DNA from: G963677445 sp963678275
Lineage (GTDB): Bacteria; Bacteroidota; Ignavibacteria; Ignavibacteriales; Melioribacteraceae
DNA: 64,000 bases
Assembly (NCBI GenBank): GCA_963678275.1
Contig: OY782765.1
Span: forward strand, 1 to 64,000
Direction of reading: 5' to 3'
Position 1 is the first letter of the stretch. The number at the start of each line of letters is the position of its first letter. Below the pieces are notes generated by a model. That model was not told the DNA's origin. It saw only the letters and a list, made by a program, of their open reading frames with translations, and did no database searches. Shown piece after piece: positions 17,278-26,750 of this stretch. The position numbers and the translations under genes are program-made.

Positions 17278-17737
17278 AAAGGGCTGTGCATTAATGGGAT
17301 ATTTATTGTAAATTTCAAAATTACTCAAATAAGGATATTTTTAATTCCCGGGCTGGCGGAGCCGGAAACAATGAGGAATTACGAATTACGAATTATGAAT
17401 TATGAATTACGAATTGGTTTTCCCGGTAATATTTTCTTGAATTGAAACTGCTTTGGAGAAACAGCATTATTTTAGAAAAAAAAAAGAACATAAAAAATCT
17501 GATCCCCGGAGGGGATCAACAAAACATCCTCCGGATAACTTAATAAATATGATTACCCGCCGAAATTTTGCCATTTTGCGTAGAATTTAACTTCTTAGGG
17601 AGTAATTATAATCCTTTTTTCGAAAATGATTTCGAGAGCCTGTTCCTCTTGAGTGAGTATAAAGAAATTTTGTAATGTATTTATTTCTAAATTTTGCCAT
17701 ATAAGCAGAAAAAAATAATAAGGCGTCTTTATAAAGT
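17278..17737. other. Intergenic region with short palindrome and AATTACG tandem tract
   Basis: No gene supported. It contains the tandem tract at 17374-17415, the palindrome GATCCCC/GGGGATC at 17501-17517 (3-nt loop), and at 17563-17610 one copy of the ~45-bp repeat TTTTGCCATTTTGCGTAGAA (continuing into AGGGAGTAAT), also found at 26.8, 27.3 and 34.0 kb. No T-run follows the palindrome, so it is not a convincing terminator. Confidence 0.65.
17374..17415. repeat. AATTACG/AATTATG tandem heptamer tract
   Basis: About six tandem 7-bp units of AATTACG or AATTATG. Tracts of related AATT-containing units flank the S23-like gene at 47.4-47.9 kb, and looser versions occur at 26.95 kb and 8.12 kb. Confidence 0.8.
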
Positions 17738-18673
17738 ATGAATGAAAATATTCCTGAATTTCCCGAGAATAATAATCCCGCAAATGGCAGATATCCTCTG
17801 ATGTCTCCTGTTGCCGCGGCGGTGACAGGCATAGTTCTGATACTTGTTTTATACCAGTTTATAGGGGGACTCCTTACCCTCCTCATTTTCGGTGTTGATA
17901 TTTCCTCGGCAAATGTTAACGCGCTAAGACTAATGACCGTAGCGGGGCAGCTTTTGTTTATTCTCACCCCGACAATAATGCTGGCAAAATATATCTATTC
18001 CGACGTTGATACTATCCTGCGTATCAAACTTCCGAATTTTACCGAAATAGCCATATTTTTTATTGGACTGATAATTCTCATACCACTTCTTCAGTATTTC
18101 CTGTTTTTCCAGGAACTACTGATAAGGTATATTGCCGATAATGTTGAAATAATCGGCAAACTATATGAACTTTTCGAAGAACTGAGCCGCCAGATGGAAC
18201 AGAGCCTCAGCAATCTTTTTACCGCGGATTCTATTTTTGAAATTTCTTTCGTGGTGGTTGTAGCGGCCGTTGTTCCCGCGGTTTGTGAAGAGTTCTTTTT
18301 CAGGGGATATGTTCAGCGAAGTCTCGAACTTAAAATATCGCCGTTTTGGGCAATATTGATTACCTCCATTATTTTTGGTTTGTTTCATTTTAATCCGGTA
18401 ATGCTGCCCGCGCTGATAATTCTGGGATTTTATATCGGTTTCGCGGCTTATAAAAGCGGTTCCCTGGTAATTCCGGTTTTTCTCCATTTTTTTAATAACT
18501 TTTTCAGCCTTATAGTCTTTTTTATTTTTGGAGATGAAGAGCTGCTCGAAGCGGCTGATCAATCAGTTTCGGCAGGCGATGAAATTTTCCCGTTTTTTCT
18601 GCTTCTTCTTGTTTTCGCGGGATTTATCTACTGGGTAAACAAAAATTACAGCAGGCTTAAAACAACCAAATAA
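17738..18673 (+). CDS. CPBP-family intramembrane metalloprotease (CAAX protease-like)
   Basis: Integral membrane protein of 311 residues with about eight hydrophobic segments. Seen: EEFFFRGYVQRSL (the EExxxR motif), FGLFHFNPVMLPAL (second motif with histidine) and HFFNNFFSL (third motif), the catalytic set of the Rce1/CPBP (ABI) family. Substrate unknown; relatives process bacteriocins or regulatory proteins, or act in immunity. The ATG at 17738 has a weak AAGG 12 bases upstream. It is followed by cdsA with a 22-base gap. Confidence 0.9.
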   Translation: MNENIPEFPENNNPANGRYPLMSPVAAAVTGIVLILVLYQFIGGLLTLLIFGVDISSANVNALRLMTVAGQLLFILTPTIMLAKYIYSDVDTILRIKLPNFTEIAIFFIGLIILIPLLQYFLFFQELLIRYIADNVEIIGKLYELFEELSRQMEQSLSNLFTADSIFEISFVVVVAAVVPAVCEEFFFRGYVQRSLELKISPFWAILITSIIFGLFHFNPVMLPALIILGFYIGFAAYKSGSLVIPVFLHFFNNFFSLIVFFIFGDEELLEAADQSVSAGDEIFPFFLLLLVFAGFIYWVNKNYSRLKTTK

Positions 18674-18695
18674 TTCAGAACAAACAGAAATTATT

Positions 18696-19523
18696 ATGCT
18701 TTCAAAAAATACAATAACCCGTATCGTCGTTTCTCTCGCTGCAATACCTCTGATAGTTTTAACCTGTTATGCCGGCGGTATTTATTTTCTGGCGCTTATG
18801 CTTTTGATTGCCTTCCTTTCATTTCATGAGTTTGCGGGAATAACAGGGAAAAAGAATTTTTTCGTGAATGTTGTTCCCGGCTTTTTTGCTGTGGGAGCCA
18901 TTATTCTAAATTTTTATTTTAAGTTTTCAGGTTTTGCCGAGCTGGCCCTCGCGATTTTATTAATTATTCTGACCGGAGAATTATTCAGGAACCGTCAGTC
19001 GGCGATAGCCAACCTGGGTTCAACTTTTCTGGGAGTATTTTATATCGGCATGGCAATAGGCAGCGCTGTTGCAGTAAGAGAGTTTTTCCCGCAGGATGGC
19101 CCCTTTTATAACCAGGGGGGATATATTATTATCTCCATGCTGGCGACGATCTGGATATGTGATTCCGCCGCCTTTTTTATCGGTTCCGCTTATGGAAAAC
19201 ATAAATTATTCCCACGGGTAAGTCCAAAAAAAAGCTGGGAAGGGGCGGTTTCCGGATTTATTTTTTCCATTATCAGTATGGCCGCGTTTAAAGAAATTTT
19301 GCTCGAACAATTATCATGGACAGACGCGGTGGTTATCGGAGTAATTGTGGGAATACTCGGTCAGGCTGGTGATCTTGTTGAAAGTCTTCTCAAGAGAGAC
19401 GGGGGTGTAAAAGACTCATCTGTTCTGATACCGGGTCACGGAGGATTTTTTGACCGATTTGATTCATTCCTTTTCACGGCGCCCGCTGTATATCTCTATC
19501 TTTATATAACACGGTTGTTATAA
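18696..19523 (+). CDS. cdsA: Phosphatidate cytidylyltransferase
   Basis: Inner-membrane enzyme making CDP-diacylglycerol, the precursor of bacterial phospholipids. Length 275 residues with seven to eight membrane segments. Seen: SPKKSWEGAVSGF and the C-terminal family signature GDLVESLLKRDGGVKDSS followed by PGHGGFFDRFDSFLF. The stop overlaps the recD2 start (TAATG), so the two are coupled. Confidence 0.95.
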   Translation: MLSKNTITRIVVSLAAIPLIVLTCYAGGIYFLALMLLIAFLSFHEFAGITGKKNFFVNVVPGFFAVGAIILNFYFKFSGFAELALAILLIILTGELFRNRQSAIANLGSTFLGVFYIGMAIGSAVAVREFFPQDGPFYNQGGYIIISMLATIWICDSAAFFIGSAYGKHKLFPRVSPKKSWEGAVSGFIFSIISMAAFKEILLEQLSWTDAVVIGVIVGILGQAGDLVESLLKRDGGVKDSSVLIPGHGGFFDRFDSFLFTAPAVYLYLYITRLL

Positions 19524-21676
19524 TGCTTCAAATTGAGGGAATAGTTGTAAAAATACTTTTTCATAATGATCAGAATGGTTATACAGTTGGTATTCTGAAA
19601 TCATCAGATATTCCTTCCACAACTTTTACCGGGTATTTTCACAAGATAGATACAGATACCCATCTGACGCTTGAAGGGGACTGGGTTGAACATCCCAGGT
19701 ATGGGAAACAGTTCGCGGTGAGTTCCTGGCGTGAGGTTGAACCTGAAGATTTTGACGCGATCGAAAAATATCTCTCAGGTAAAATATTCCCCGGAATTGG
19801 AGACGGTTTAGCCTCAAAAATAGTTGACCGGTTTGGAAGGGAAACGCTTGAAGTGCTGGATAATGATCTGTCGCGGCTGAAAGAAGTGAAGGGAATAGGG
19901 CAAAAGAAATTAGCCCAGATAAGTGAGCTGTGGGAAAAATATAAATCTGAAAGGGACGCTATAATTTTTTTGAACTCCCTCGGTTTTGGCGGAGGCATGG
20001 TTCCAAAAATTATGAAACTCTGGGGTGAACGGAGCGAGGATAAAATAAAGGAAAATCCTTATAAACTTATCGGGCTGGTGGATGGAATAGGATTCAGGAC
20101 CACAGATAAAATCGCATTAAATCTTGGTTTCCTGGAAAATTCACCCTGCAGGCTTAAAGCTCTGATTGTATTTATATTATCGGAAGGAGCCGACAACGGG
20201 CATACATATCTTCCCCTCAATCCTCTTGTAAGGAGATGCGCTTCAAGCATAGGAGTTTCAGTGGACGAAATTACCGACGCCCTTTACCAGGCGGAAGCCG
20301 AGGGAGAAGTCGTGATCGAAAACGTTGAGGAGAATGATATTTATGTTTATTTGCCTCAATTTTACGCCGCTGAATCTGAAAGCGCTTTCCTGATGCGAAG
20401 CCTTCAAAAGTCGGCCAAATCAGTTTCGGTCAATGATCTGACAAAAGTTTTTAATGATTTGAGCAGATACCTTGATATTGAGCTTAGCGGTGAACAATAT
20501 GAAGCGGTGCTCTCGGCAATCAGGGAAAAAATACTGATAATCACCGGCGGACCCGGCACAGGTAAAACCACAATTATAAGAGTCATAATAAATGTTTATA
20601 AGGCATTGGACGCAAAAATTGTTCTGGCCGCTCCCACGGGAAGGGCAGCAAAACGTATTTTTGAGTCAACAGGATTAGAAGCTAAAACTATTCACCGGCT
20701 GCTGGAATATAATCCCGTGGCCGGATATTTCGCGCGGGATGAAGAAAACCAGCTTGAAGGGGACCTGTTTATTATCGATGAGATGTCAATGGTCGATACA
20801 CTTCTTTTCTGGTCACTCCTTAAAGCGCTGCCTGAAAGCGCTACGATTGTGCTGATAGGAGATGCCGATCAGCTTCCTTCAGTTGGCGCGGGGGCTGTTT
20901 TATATGACCTGATAAACAGCGATATCTTTACTGTGATGAAACTCAATACAATTTTCCGGCAGGCAAAAACAAGCCGGATTGTTGTTAACGCTCATAAAAT
21001 AAACCATGGAGAAGTACCCGAACCGGAGGATTTTGAAAGTGGAAGCGACTTTATTTTTATTGAAGCTTCCACTCCCGCGAAGGCTGCCGAAATTATCAAA
21101 CAGCTATGCTACCACGATATTCCTGAAAAATTTGGCATACGGGCCGATGAAGATATCCAGGTTATGGCTCCGATGTATAAAGGAACAGCCGGCGTAACAA
21201 ACCTTAATCTCGAATTGCAGAACATCCTCAATCCGGAGGGATCTGAAATCAGGGGGGGGAATGTGCCCCTGAGGATTGGCGATAAAGTTATGCAGATAAA
21301 AAATAATTACGAAAAGGATGTATTCAACGGGGATACGGGAAGAATTCTGAATTACGAAAGAAGAGAAAAAAAAGCTTCAATTTTATTTGAAAACAGGGTT
21401 GTCGAGTATGAATATTCCGATCTGGAGGAGATCGTTCCCGCTTACGCGATTTCCATACATAAGTCGCAGGGAAGTGAATATCCGGCTGTAGTTCTTCCAC
21501 TTATGGCCGAACATTCAATAATGCTCCAGAGAAGGCTGCTCTATACCGCTGTTACGAGGGGGAAGCAGCTTGTTGTAATAACCGGCGCTCCACATATTTT
21601 CAGGTCAGCGGTTAAAAACAACAAATGGAACAGGCGCTTTACTAACTTTTGCTCAAAACTGACATTGCAAAGCTGA
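19523..21676 (+). CDS. recD2: ATP-dependent RecD2-type DNA helicase
   Basis: 5'-3' superfamily 1B helicase of 717 residues not associated with RecBC. Seen: N-terminal OB-like region, helix-hairpin-helix region (GIGDGLASKI, VKGIGQKKLAQI), Walker A GGPGTGKTTI near residue 341, Walker B LFIIDEMSMVD, IGDADQLPSVGAGAVL, and motifs V/VI (AISIHKSQGSEYPAVV, LYTAVTRGKQLV). All helicase motifs are intact. Likely role in DNA repair and replication-fork maintenance. Confidence 0.95.
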   Translation: MLQIEGIVVKILFHNDQNGYTVGILKSSDIPSTTFTGYFHKIDTDTHLTLEGDWVEHPRYGKQFAVSSWREVEPEDFDAIEKYLSGKIFPGIGDGLASKIVDRFGRETLEVLDNDLSRLKEVKGIGQKKLAQISELWEKYKSERDAIIFLNSLGFGGGMVPKIMKLWGERSEDKIKENPYKLIGLVDGIGFRTTDKIALNLGFLENSPCRLKALIVFILSEGADNGHTYLPLNPLVRRCASSIGVSVDEITDALYQAEAEGEVVIENVEENDIYVYLPQFYAAESESAFLMRSLQKSAKSVSVNDLTKVFNDLSRYLDIELSGEQYEAVLSAIREKILIITGGPGTGKTTIIRVIINVYKALDAKIVLAAPTGRAAKRIFESTGLEAKTIHRLLEYNPVAGYFARDEENQLEGDLFIIDEMSMVDTLLFWSLLKALPESATIVLIGDADQLPSVGAGAVLYDLINSDIFTVMKLNTIFRQAKTSRIVVNAHKINHGEVPEPEDFESGSDFIFIEASTPAKAAEIIKQLCYHDIPEKFGIRADEDIQVMAPMYKGTAGVTNLNLELQNILNPEGSEIRGGNVPLRIGDKVMQIKNNYEKDVFNGDTGRILNYERREKKASILFENRVVEYEYSDLEEIVPAYAISIHKSQGSEYPAVVLPLMAEHSIMLQRRLLYTAVTRGKQLVVITGAPHIFRSAVKNNKWNRRFTNFCSKLTLQS

Positions 21677-21787
21677 GAAGGTAATTGTCCCTGGCTGATA
21701 TTGCGGAAGAAAAAAAATATTCGAGACATAAGGAATTAATCAGGGGATAAATTATTATATTTATTGTTTTCAATTTTAAGGCGCTCG

Positions 21788-22303
21788 ATGCAAATTTCAA
21801 AAAAATCTGCTTTAATAATTTTAGCTGCCAATAATTTCAGCGAGGCGGAATTTCTTACCGTAAAAAGGGGCATGGAAGCGGCGGGTTACAGGAATGTCAC
21901 AGCCTCAGATACAGTAGGAGTATGCATTGGCGACGCCGGATTAAGAATTAAGCCCGATATGCCCATCTTTAATATACACAGTAAAAATTTTGCCATGTTA
22001 ATCTTTATCGGGGGAAAAGGAATAGTGGATTATGCGGGCAATAAAAAACTTCAGAAAACAGCGCGGGAATTTATGGAGGAGGGAAAACCGGTTGGAGCAA
22101 TTTGCGCCGCTCCGGTAATTCTGGCAAAATCAGGGATTTTGAAAAACAGAAAGGGAACCGGGCATATATCAGTTCAAAAAGAATTAGTTAGAGGGGGAGC
22201 CCTGTGGAATGATTCCCCTGTGGTCGCGGATGACAAACTGATAACAGCTTCAGGACCTGAATCAGCCGGTGAATTTGTCTCAGCTCTGTTAAGGGCGCGC
22301 TGA
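21788..22303 (+). CDS. DJ-1/PfpI family protein
   Basis: Cytoplasmic class I glutamine amidotransferase-like protein of 171 residues. The ATG at 21788 is chosen because AAGG lies 7 bases upstream; a TTG 24 bases earlier is less likely. Seen: early glutamate in FSEAEF and the nucleophile elbow GAICAAPVILAKSG with the reactive cysteine. Members act as chaperones, glyoxalases/deglycases or proteases; the activity here cannot be assigned. Stands alone between recD2 and ispG. Confidence 0.88.
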   Translation: MQISKKSALIILAANNFSEAEFLTVKRGMEAAGYRNVTASDTVGVCIGDAGLRIKPDMPIFNIHSKNFAMLIFIGGKGIVDYAGNKKLQKTAREFMEEGKPVGAICAAPVILAKSGILKNRKGTGHISVQKELVRGGALWNDSPVVADDKLITASGPESAGEFVSALLRAR

Positions 22304-22381
22304 TAAATTTAAAAATGTTTATGGGTAAAGAATTATTTATCACCTCTTATTGTTGGTTAAATAACAGAAAAAAATATTTTT

Positions 22382-24310
22382 ATGGAAAATTTTAAATATT
22401 GTAACAGTCTTACTCAGTGGTCCAGGTTTAAAACCCGGGAAATAAAAATCGGCTGTATACCGCTCGGCGGGGATAACCCTGTTCGTATCCAGTCGATGAC
22501 AACAACTGATACAATGGATACCGAAGCTACTGTAAATCAGACTATCAGACTGGCTGAGGCAGGCTGCGAGTATGTCAGGATAACCGCGCCCAGTATTAAA
22601 GAGGCGAAAAACCTGGCGGCGATAAAAAAATCATTAAAAGAGAAGGGGTATGATGTACCTCTCATTGCCGATATTCACTTTACTCCAAACGCTGCCGAGG
22701 AAGCGGCGAGAATTATTGAAAAAGTGAGGGTAAATCCCGGTAATTATGCCGATAAAAAAAAGTTTCAGATTATTGAGTATAATGATAAAGAGTATGAAGC
22801 TGAATTAGAGAGAATATATGACAGGTTTTCACCCCTGGTAAAGCTATGTAAAGAATATGGAACGGCCATGAGAATAGGCACCAACCATGGATCTTTATCA
22901 GACAGGATAATGAGCCGCTATGGCGACACTCCCCTCGGGATGGTGGAATCGGCAATGGAATTTTTATATATCTGCCGCGATCATAACTATCATGATATTG
23001 TTCTTTCGATGAAGGCGAGCAACACGCAGGTTATGGTCCAGGCATACCGACTTCTGGTAAACAGAATGATCATGGAAGATATGGACTATCCTTTACATTT
23101 GGGAGTTACAGAAGCGGGTGATGGTGAAGACGGAAGAATAAAATCGGCTGTTGGTATCGGCGCTCTGATGGAAGATGGACTGGGTGATACGATAAGAGTA
23201 AGTTTGACTGAGGAGCCTGAACATGAAATACCGGTCGCGAAACGACTGGTGGAAAAATATCATACCAGAAGCGGGCATAAAAAAATTACACCTGTTTCAT
23301 CCTGGCTGAAAAATCCCTTTGAATTCAGCCGGAGGGAAAGTATTGAGGTTGCCGGTATAGGCAGCGGCAATCTGCCAAAAGTTTTTGCCTCGGTCGATAA
23401 TAATGAAAAGATAACCCGAGAATTATTAACAGAATTCGGATATATATATTCACCCGATATTGACAAGTGGTCAATGAAAGATCAGGCTGCCGATTTGTTT
23501 TACGCCGGTTCTTTGCCGATAGAATTTGATCCACCGGGCGGGCTGAAGATATTGCATGATTATGATTACTGGAAAGAGCAGGATGATAAAACAGCTTCAT
23601 TTCCTTTCTTTACTCCTGCGGAATATTCAAATGCGAAAACTAAATCTTTCTTATTGAATTTTATCACAATTGATATAGAGGCTCTCGAAAATGAGAAGCA
23701 TTTAATTCCTTTTAATGATCCTTCGGTTGTTTTTGTACTTGTGACCAATAATGACCACGGTATGGCTGAACAACGTCGCGCGTTCTATTTTATGGAAGAA
23801 AAGGGAGTCAAGAATCCGGTTATAATCCGCCGTTCATATATCTCCATGGATAAGGAAGATTTTGTGCTGCGCTCAGCCGCTGATACGGGAGCTCTTTTCA
23901 TCGATGGATTTGGCGACGGGGTATGGCTCGACTACCCGGACGCGGATTTAAAGAACCGAACAAGCTTTGCCATTTTACAGGCTGTAAGGGCAAGAATATC
24001 GAAAACAGAGTATATTGCGTGCCCTTCATGCGGCAGAACACTCTTTGACCTGGTTGAAGTTACCGATAAAATCAGGAAAAGGACCTCTCATCTCAAAGGT
24101 GTTAAGATTGGTATTATGGGATGTATTGTTAATGGCCCGGGAGAGATGGCAGACGCTGATTATGGTTATGTCGGTTCTGGTCCCGGAAGGATAACTCTTT
24201 ACCGGGGTAAGGAGGTAGTGAAGAAAAATATCAGTTCCGAAATTGCTGTTGATTCGCTAATTGCTCTCATTCGGGAGGATGGAAACTGGGTTGAACCTGG
24301 CAGCGATTGA
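22382..24310 (+). CDS. ispG: 4-hydroxy-3-methylbut-2-enyl diphosphate synthase, long form
   Basis: [4Fe-4S] enzyme of the MEP isoprenoid pathway that converts MEcPP to HMBPP. At 642 residues it is the long form with an insert between the TIM barrel (residues 1-290) and the cluster domain, as in plants, Chlorobi and Bacteroidetes; the usual bacterial form is about 370. Seen: VRIQSMTTTDTMD at the start, VRVNPGNY, and the cluster ligands CPSCGRT and GIMGCIVNGPGEMADADYGYVG split only by a short helix. The middle insert (about 290-530) is well conserved in character and shows no truncation. An intrinsic terminator follows at 24443-24476. Confidence 0.95.
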   Translation: MENFKYCNSLTQWSRFKTREIKIGCIPLGGDNPVRIQSMTTTDTMDTEATVNQTIRLAEAGCEYVRITAPSIKEAKNLAAIKKSLKEKGYDVPLIADIHFTPNAAEEAARIIEKVRVNPGNYADKKKFQIIEYNDKEYEAELERIYDRFSPLVKLCKEYGTAMRIGTNHGSLSDRIMSRYGDTPLGMVESAMEFLYICRDHNYHDIVLSMKASNTQVMVQAYRLLVNRMIMEDMDYPLHLGVTEAGDGEDGRIKSAVGIGALMEDGLGDTIRVSLTEEPEHEIPVAKRLVEKYHTRSGHKKITPVSSWLKNPFEFSRRESIEVAGIGSGNLPKVFASVDNNEKITRELLTEFGYIYSPDIDKWSMKDQAADLFYAGSLPIEFDPPGGLKILHDYDYWKEQDDKTASFPFFTPAEYSNAKTKSFLLNFITIDIEALENEKHLIPFNDPSVVFVLVTNNDHGMAEQRRAFYFMEEKGVKNPVIIRRSYISMDKEDFVLRSAADTGALFIDGFGDGVWLDYPDADLKNRTSFAILQAVRARISKTEYIACPSCGRTLFDLVEVTDKIRKRTSHLKGVKIGIMGCIVNGPGEMADADYGYVGSGPGRITLYRGKEVVKKNISSEIAVDSLIALIREDGNWVEPGSD

Positions 24311-24442
24311 TCTTTGGTACTTTATTTGCTTGAAATTAAGTATATAAAAATTTATTTTTGTTTTTACGATAAGATGATAAGAGAAATTAAATACGATATT
24401 ATAAAAGTTATTTTCCCGCGGGAAAGGTAACTACAAAATTTT

Positions 24443-24476
24443 AATGCACTGCCAGAAATGGGGTGCATTTTTTTTT
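24443..24476 (+). terminator. Intrinsic terminator between ispG and the Nif3-like gene
   Basis: A 7-bp stem, AATGCAC (24443-24449) with GTGCATT (24463-24469), runs into nine T (24468-24476). The T-run ends two bases before the presumed ATG of the next gene, leaving no room for a Shine-Dalgarno sequence after it. Confidence 0.8.
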
Positions 24477-24478
24477 CT

Positions 24479-25591
24479 ATGAAAATTGGAGTATTGTTAA
24501 AATATCTTGAAAGGTGGTCGCCCCCGGGAGCGGCCTGGGAGAAAGACAATGTCGGGCTTCAGACAGGCTCGACAGAAGAGGATTTGAAAAATGTCTTTCT
24601 CTGCCTCGACCTTACTAAAGAAGCTCTCGAAGAAGCGCTGAATAAAAACTGCAATTTAATTATTACACACCACCCCTTAATATTTTCCCCATTAAAAAAG
24701 ATTATCACAAATGACCAGGCCACAGGCTCCCTTATCAGGGAAATGATTAAAAATGATATCACACTTTTTTCGGCTCATACAAATCTTGACTATATACGCG
24801 GCGGTGTGAGTTTCATTTTGGGTGAGAAGTTTGGCCTTTCCAATATGGATTTTCTAAAACCTGAAACCAACAGAATGAAAAAAATTGTTGTTTTTGTGCC
24901 GATTGATCATGCGGATAAAGTCGCTGAAGCTATGTTCATGGCCGGAGCGGGAAATATCGGGGAATATAGCGAATGTTCATTCAGGCTCAATGGCACAGGC
25001 ACATTCAGGGGATCGGAGAAAAGCAATCCCGCGGTTGGTGAAAAAGGTCATTCGGAAAAAGTTGATGAAATAAGGCTTGAGGCGATAGCCAACAGGTGGG
25101 ATACCGGGAAAATAATTAGTAGCATATATGAAAGCCACCCCTATGAGGAACCCGCTTTTGATATTTATCCTCTCGAAAATGAAAGTCCCGACTTTGGCGC
25201 CGGTGTAATCGGGGAACTTGATGAAGCTGTACCGGCTGAAAAATTTCCGCAATATGTGGCTGAAAAATTAAATATTGCTGGTCTCCGGTATACAAATGGA
25301 AAAGCCGCCGAAATTAAAAAAGTCGCTCTTTGCGGCGGAAGCGGATCAGAATACCTTCCAGACGCCATAAGAAAACAGGCGGACGCCTACATCACGGGAG
25401 ATATTAAGTATCATACTTTTCAGGCAGCGGAAAACAGAATTTTGTTTATTGACGCCGGGCACTATGAAACAGAAATTTTTAGTCTCGAAATAATTGAAAA
25501 GAAAATAAAAGGATTTATTCCGGAGAATGAAAATATTGAGGTAGTCAGAATATCCGGAAGTACAAATCCTGTAAGGTTTTATAATAAATAA
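24479..25591 (+). CDS. Nif3-like dinuclear metal centre protein (YqfO type)
   Basis: GTP cyclohydrolase I type 2/Nif3 family protein of 370 residues. Seen: ITHHPLIF with two metal-binding histidines, SAHTNLDYIRGGV, and near the end DAGHYETE. A PII/CutA-like insert (about residues 130-230) separates the halves as in YqfO/YbgI long forms. Biochemical role uncertain; binds two metal ions. The start at 24479 fits family N-termini (MKIGVLLKYLERW); an upstream ATG at 24458 would place the start inside the terminator stem. The zinc-ribbon gene follows closely, as is usual for this family. Confidence 0.9.
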   Translation: MKIGVLLKYLERWSPPGAAWEKDNVGLQTGSTEEDLKNVFLCLDLTKEALEEALNKNCNLIITHHPLIFSPLKKIITNDQATGSLIREMIKNDITLFSAHTNLDYIRGGVSFILGEKFGLSNMDFLKPETNRMKKIVVFVPIDHADKVAEAMFMAGAGNIGEYSECSFRLNGTGTFRGSEKSNPAVGEKGHSEKVDEIRLEAIANRWDTGKIISSIYESHPYEEPAFDIYPLENESPDFGAGVIGELDEAVPAEKFPQYVAEKLNIAGLRYTNGKAAEIKKVALCGGSGSEYLPDAIRKQADAYITGDIKYHTFQAAENRILFIDAGHYETEIFSLEIIEKKIKGFIPENENIEVVRISGSTNPVRFYNK

Positions 25592-25603
25592 GGAGTAGCT
25601 ATT

Positions 25604-26332
25604 TTGAAAGACCGACTTACGACACTTTATGAACTGCAGTTTCTCGATGACCAGTTGGATGAGCTTGAAGAATTGCGGGGAGACCTCCCTATCGCGGTTA
25701 ATGAACTCAAAGGACAGATGGCAAATATTACTTCTCAGATTGAAGAAAAGAATATTGAAAAAGAGGAGTCGACCAAGAAGAGAATTTCTAATGAGGAAGA
25801 AATTCAGGTTATGCAGGAAAGTCTGAAAAAGTTTAAAGCTCAGCTTTACCAGGTAAGGAATAATAAGGAATATGACGCTCTTACCAAAGAAATTGATAAT
25901 TCCGAAGAGCAGATAGAAAAACTTGAAACAGAAAATATGGCGCTCGAAGACCTTGTTGAGAAACTTAAGCTTGAAATAAGTGATATCTCCCCGATGCTTG
26001 ATGATCTGCAGAAAGAGCTGGAAGAGAAAGAAAATGATCTTAAGAAGATAATCAAGGCCAATGAAAGGGAAGAGATCAAACTTCGCGATAAAAGGGAAAC
26101 AATTGCCTCGCGCGTAAAAAAATCGGATTATAATACCTATATGCGAATCAGAAAAGCCTGCGGCGGCAAAGCGATTGTTACCATCAGCCGTTCAGCCTGC
26201 AGCGGATGCCATAATGTTGTCCCGCCGCAGAGGCAGCTTGAAATCAGACAGGCTAAAAGATTGTATACATGTGAATCGTGCGGACGACTGCTGGTTTCGC
26301 CCGAAATTGCCGATTCTGTATCATCTTCATAA
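25604..26332 (+). CDS. Coiled-coil protein with C4 zinc ribbon
   Basis: Protein of 242 residues: long antiparallel coiled coil (about residues 15-185, rich in glutamate and lysine) ending in a C4 zinc ribbon, CSGCHNVV then CESCGRLL. Matches the conserved family often encoded next to Nif3-like proteins (CT398-like, C4-type zinc ribbon). The start is TTG at 25604, supported by AAGGAG at 25590-25595 with 8-base spacing. Proposed relatives interact with nucleic acids or secretion/flagellar parts; no function is proven here. A strong terminator follows. Confidence 0.9.
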   Translation: MKDRLTTLYELQFLDDQLDELEELRGDLPIAVNELKGQMANITSQIEEKNIEKEESTKKRISNEEEIQVMQESLKKFKAQLYQVRNNKEYDALTKEIDNSEEQIEKLETENMALEDLVEKLKLEISDISPMLDDLQKELEEKENDLKKIIKANEREEIKLRDKRETIASRVKKSDYNTYMRIRKACGGKAIVTISRSACSGCHNVVPPQRQLEIRQAKRLYTCESCGRLLVSPEIADSVSSS

Positions 26333-26338
26333 TTTTTT

Positions 26339-26367
26339 AACTCTTCCCCTGTGGAAGAGTTCTTTTT
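26339..26367 (+). terminator. Rho-independent terminator
   Basis: Perfect 9-bp stem AACTCTTCC (26339-26347) with GGAAGAGTT (26353-26361), 5-nt loop, then CTTTTT. It directly follows the zinc-ribbon gene and ends the plus-strand run. Confidence 0.9.
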
Positions 26368-26400
26368 AGCTTAAAATCGGATAAGCTATCGATAATAAAA

Positions 26401-26750
26401 CGGGGGGACATTAGGATTACCTGGAGTTTCCGAATATCCCCCGCCGGAGGGGGTGGATCACAGCGTTTTTTGCTGTGAGACGGGGGAGGACTACGGTGTG
26501 CTACCCAGAGAAAACCGAAAAAATTGGAGTGGTGAATTTGGTGATTTGCGAAATGAAAGCGTTGGCGTTTTGCTCGAAGGTGGTGTCCTCCCCCGACCTC
26601 AAGAAAGACACTTTCGGCCACCCCCTCCGAAGGGGGACATTCGCAACTCAAGGTTGACAGGCTTTTTGTCCTCCTTTGCCCCAGAGGGATGCCAAAGGCA
26701 GAGGAGGTGGCTCCAAAGCGCTTTTCTTTGAAGACGGGGGAGGACTTACT
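26401..26750. repeat. Composite hairpin repeat, copy B (tandem, three hairpin units)
   Basis: Three hairpin units in the conserved C/G box context. B1: TCACAGC 26458-26464 with GCTGTGA 26472-26478, perfect 7 bp, T-rich loop. B2: 26585 GTCCTCCCCCG followed by a weakened hairpin with loop AAAGACA (5 of 7 pairs) and CCACCCCCT. B3: TCCAAAG 26712-26718 with CTTTGAA 26726-26732, 6 of 7 pairs, then GACGGGGGAGGAC. The block GGGGGACATT occurs at 26404 and 26633, and GCCCCAGAGGGATGCC at 26678. B1 and B2 are joined by a ~75-bp module (26510-26584) also found twice at 28.71-28.85 kb. Confidence 0.85.

Noticed and set aside
17501..17517. Palindrome GATCCCC/GGGGATC as a terminator for the miaB run
   Set aside because: It is about 220 bases beyond the last stop and no T-run follows; more likely a small palindromic repeat.
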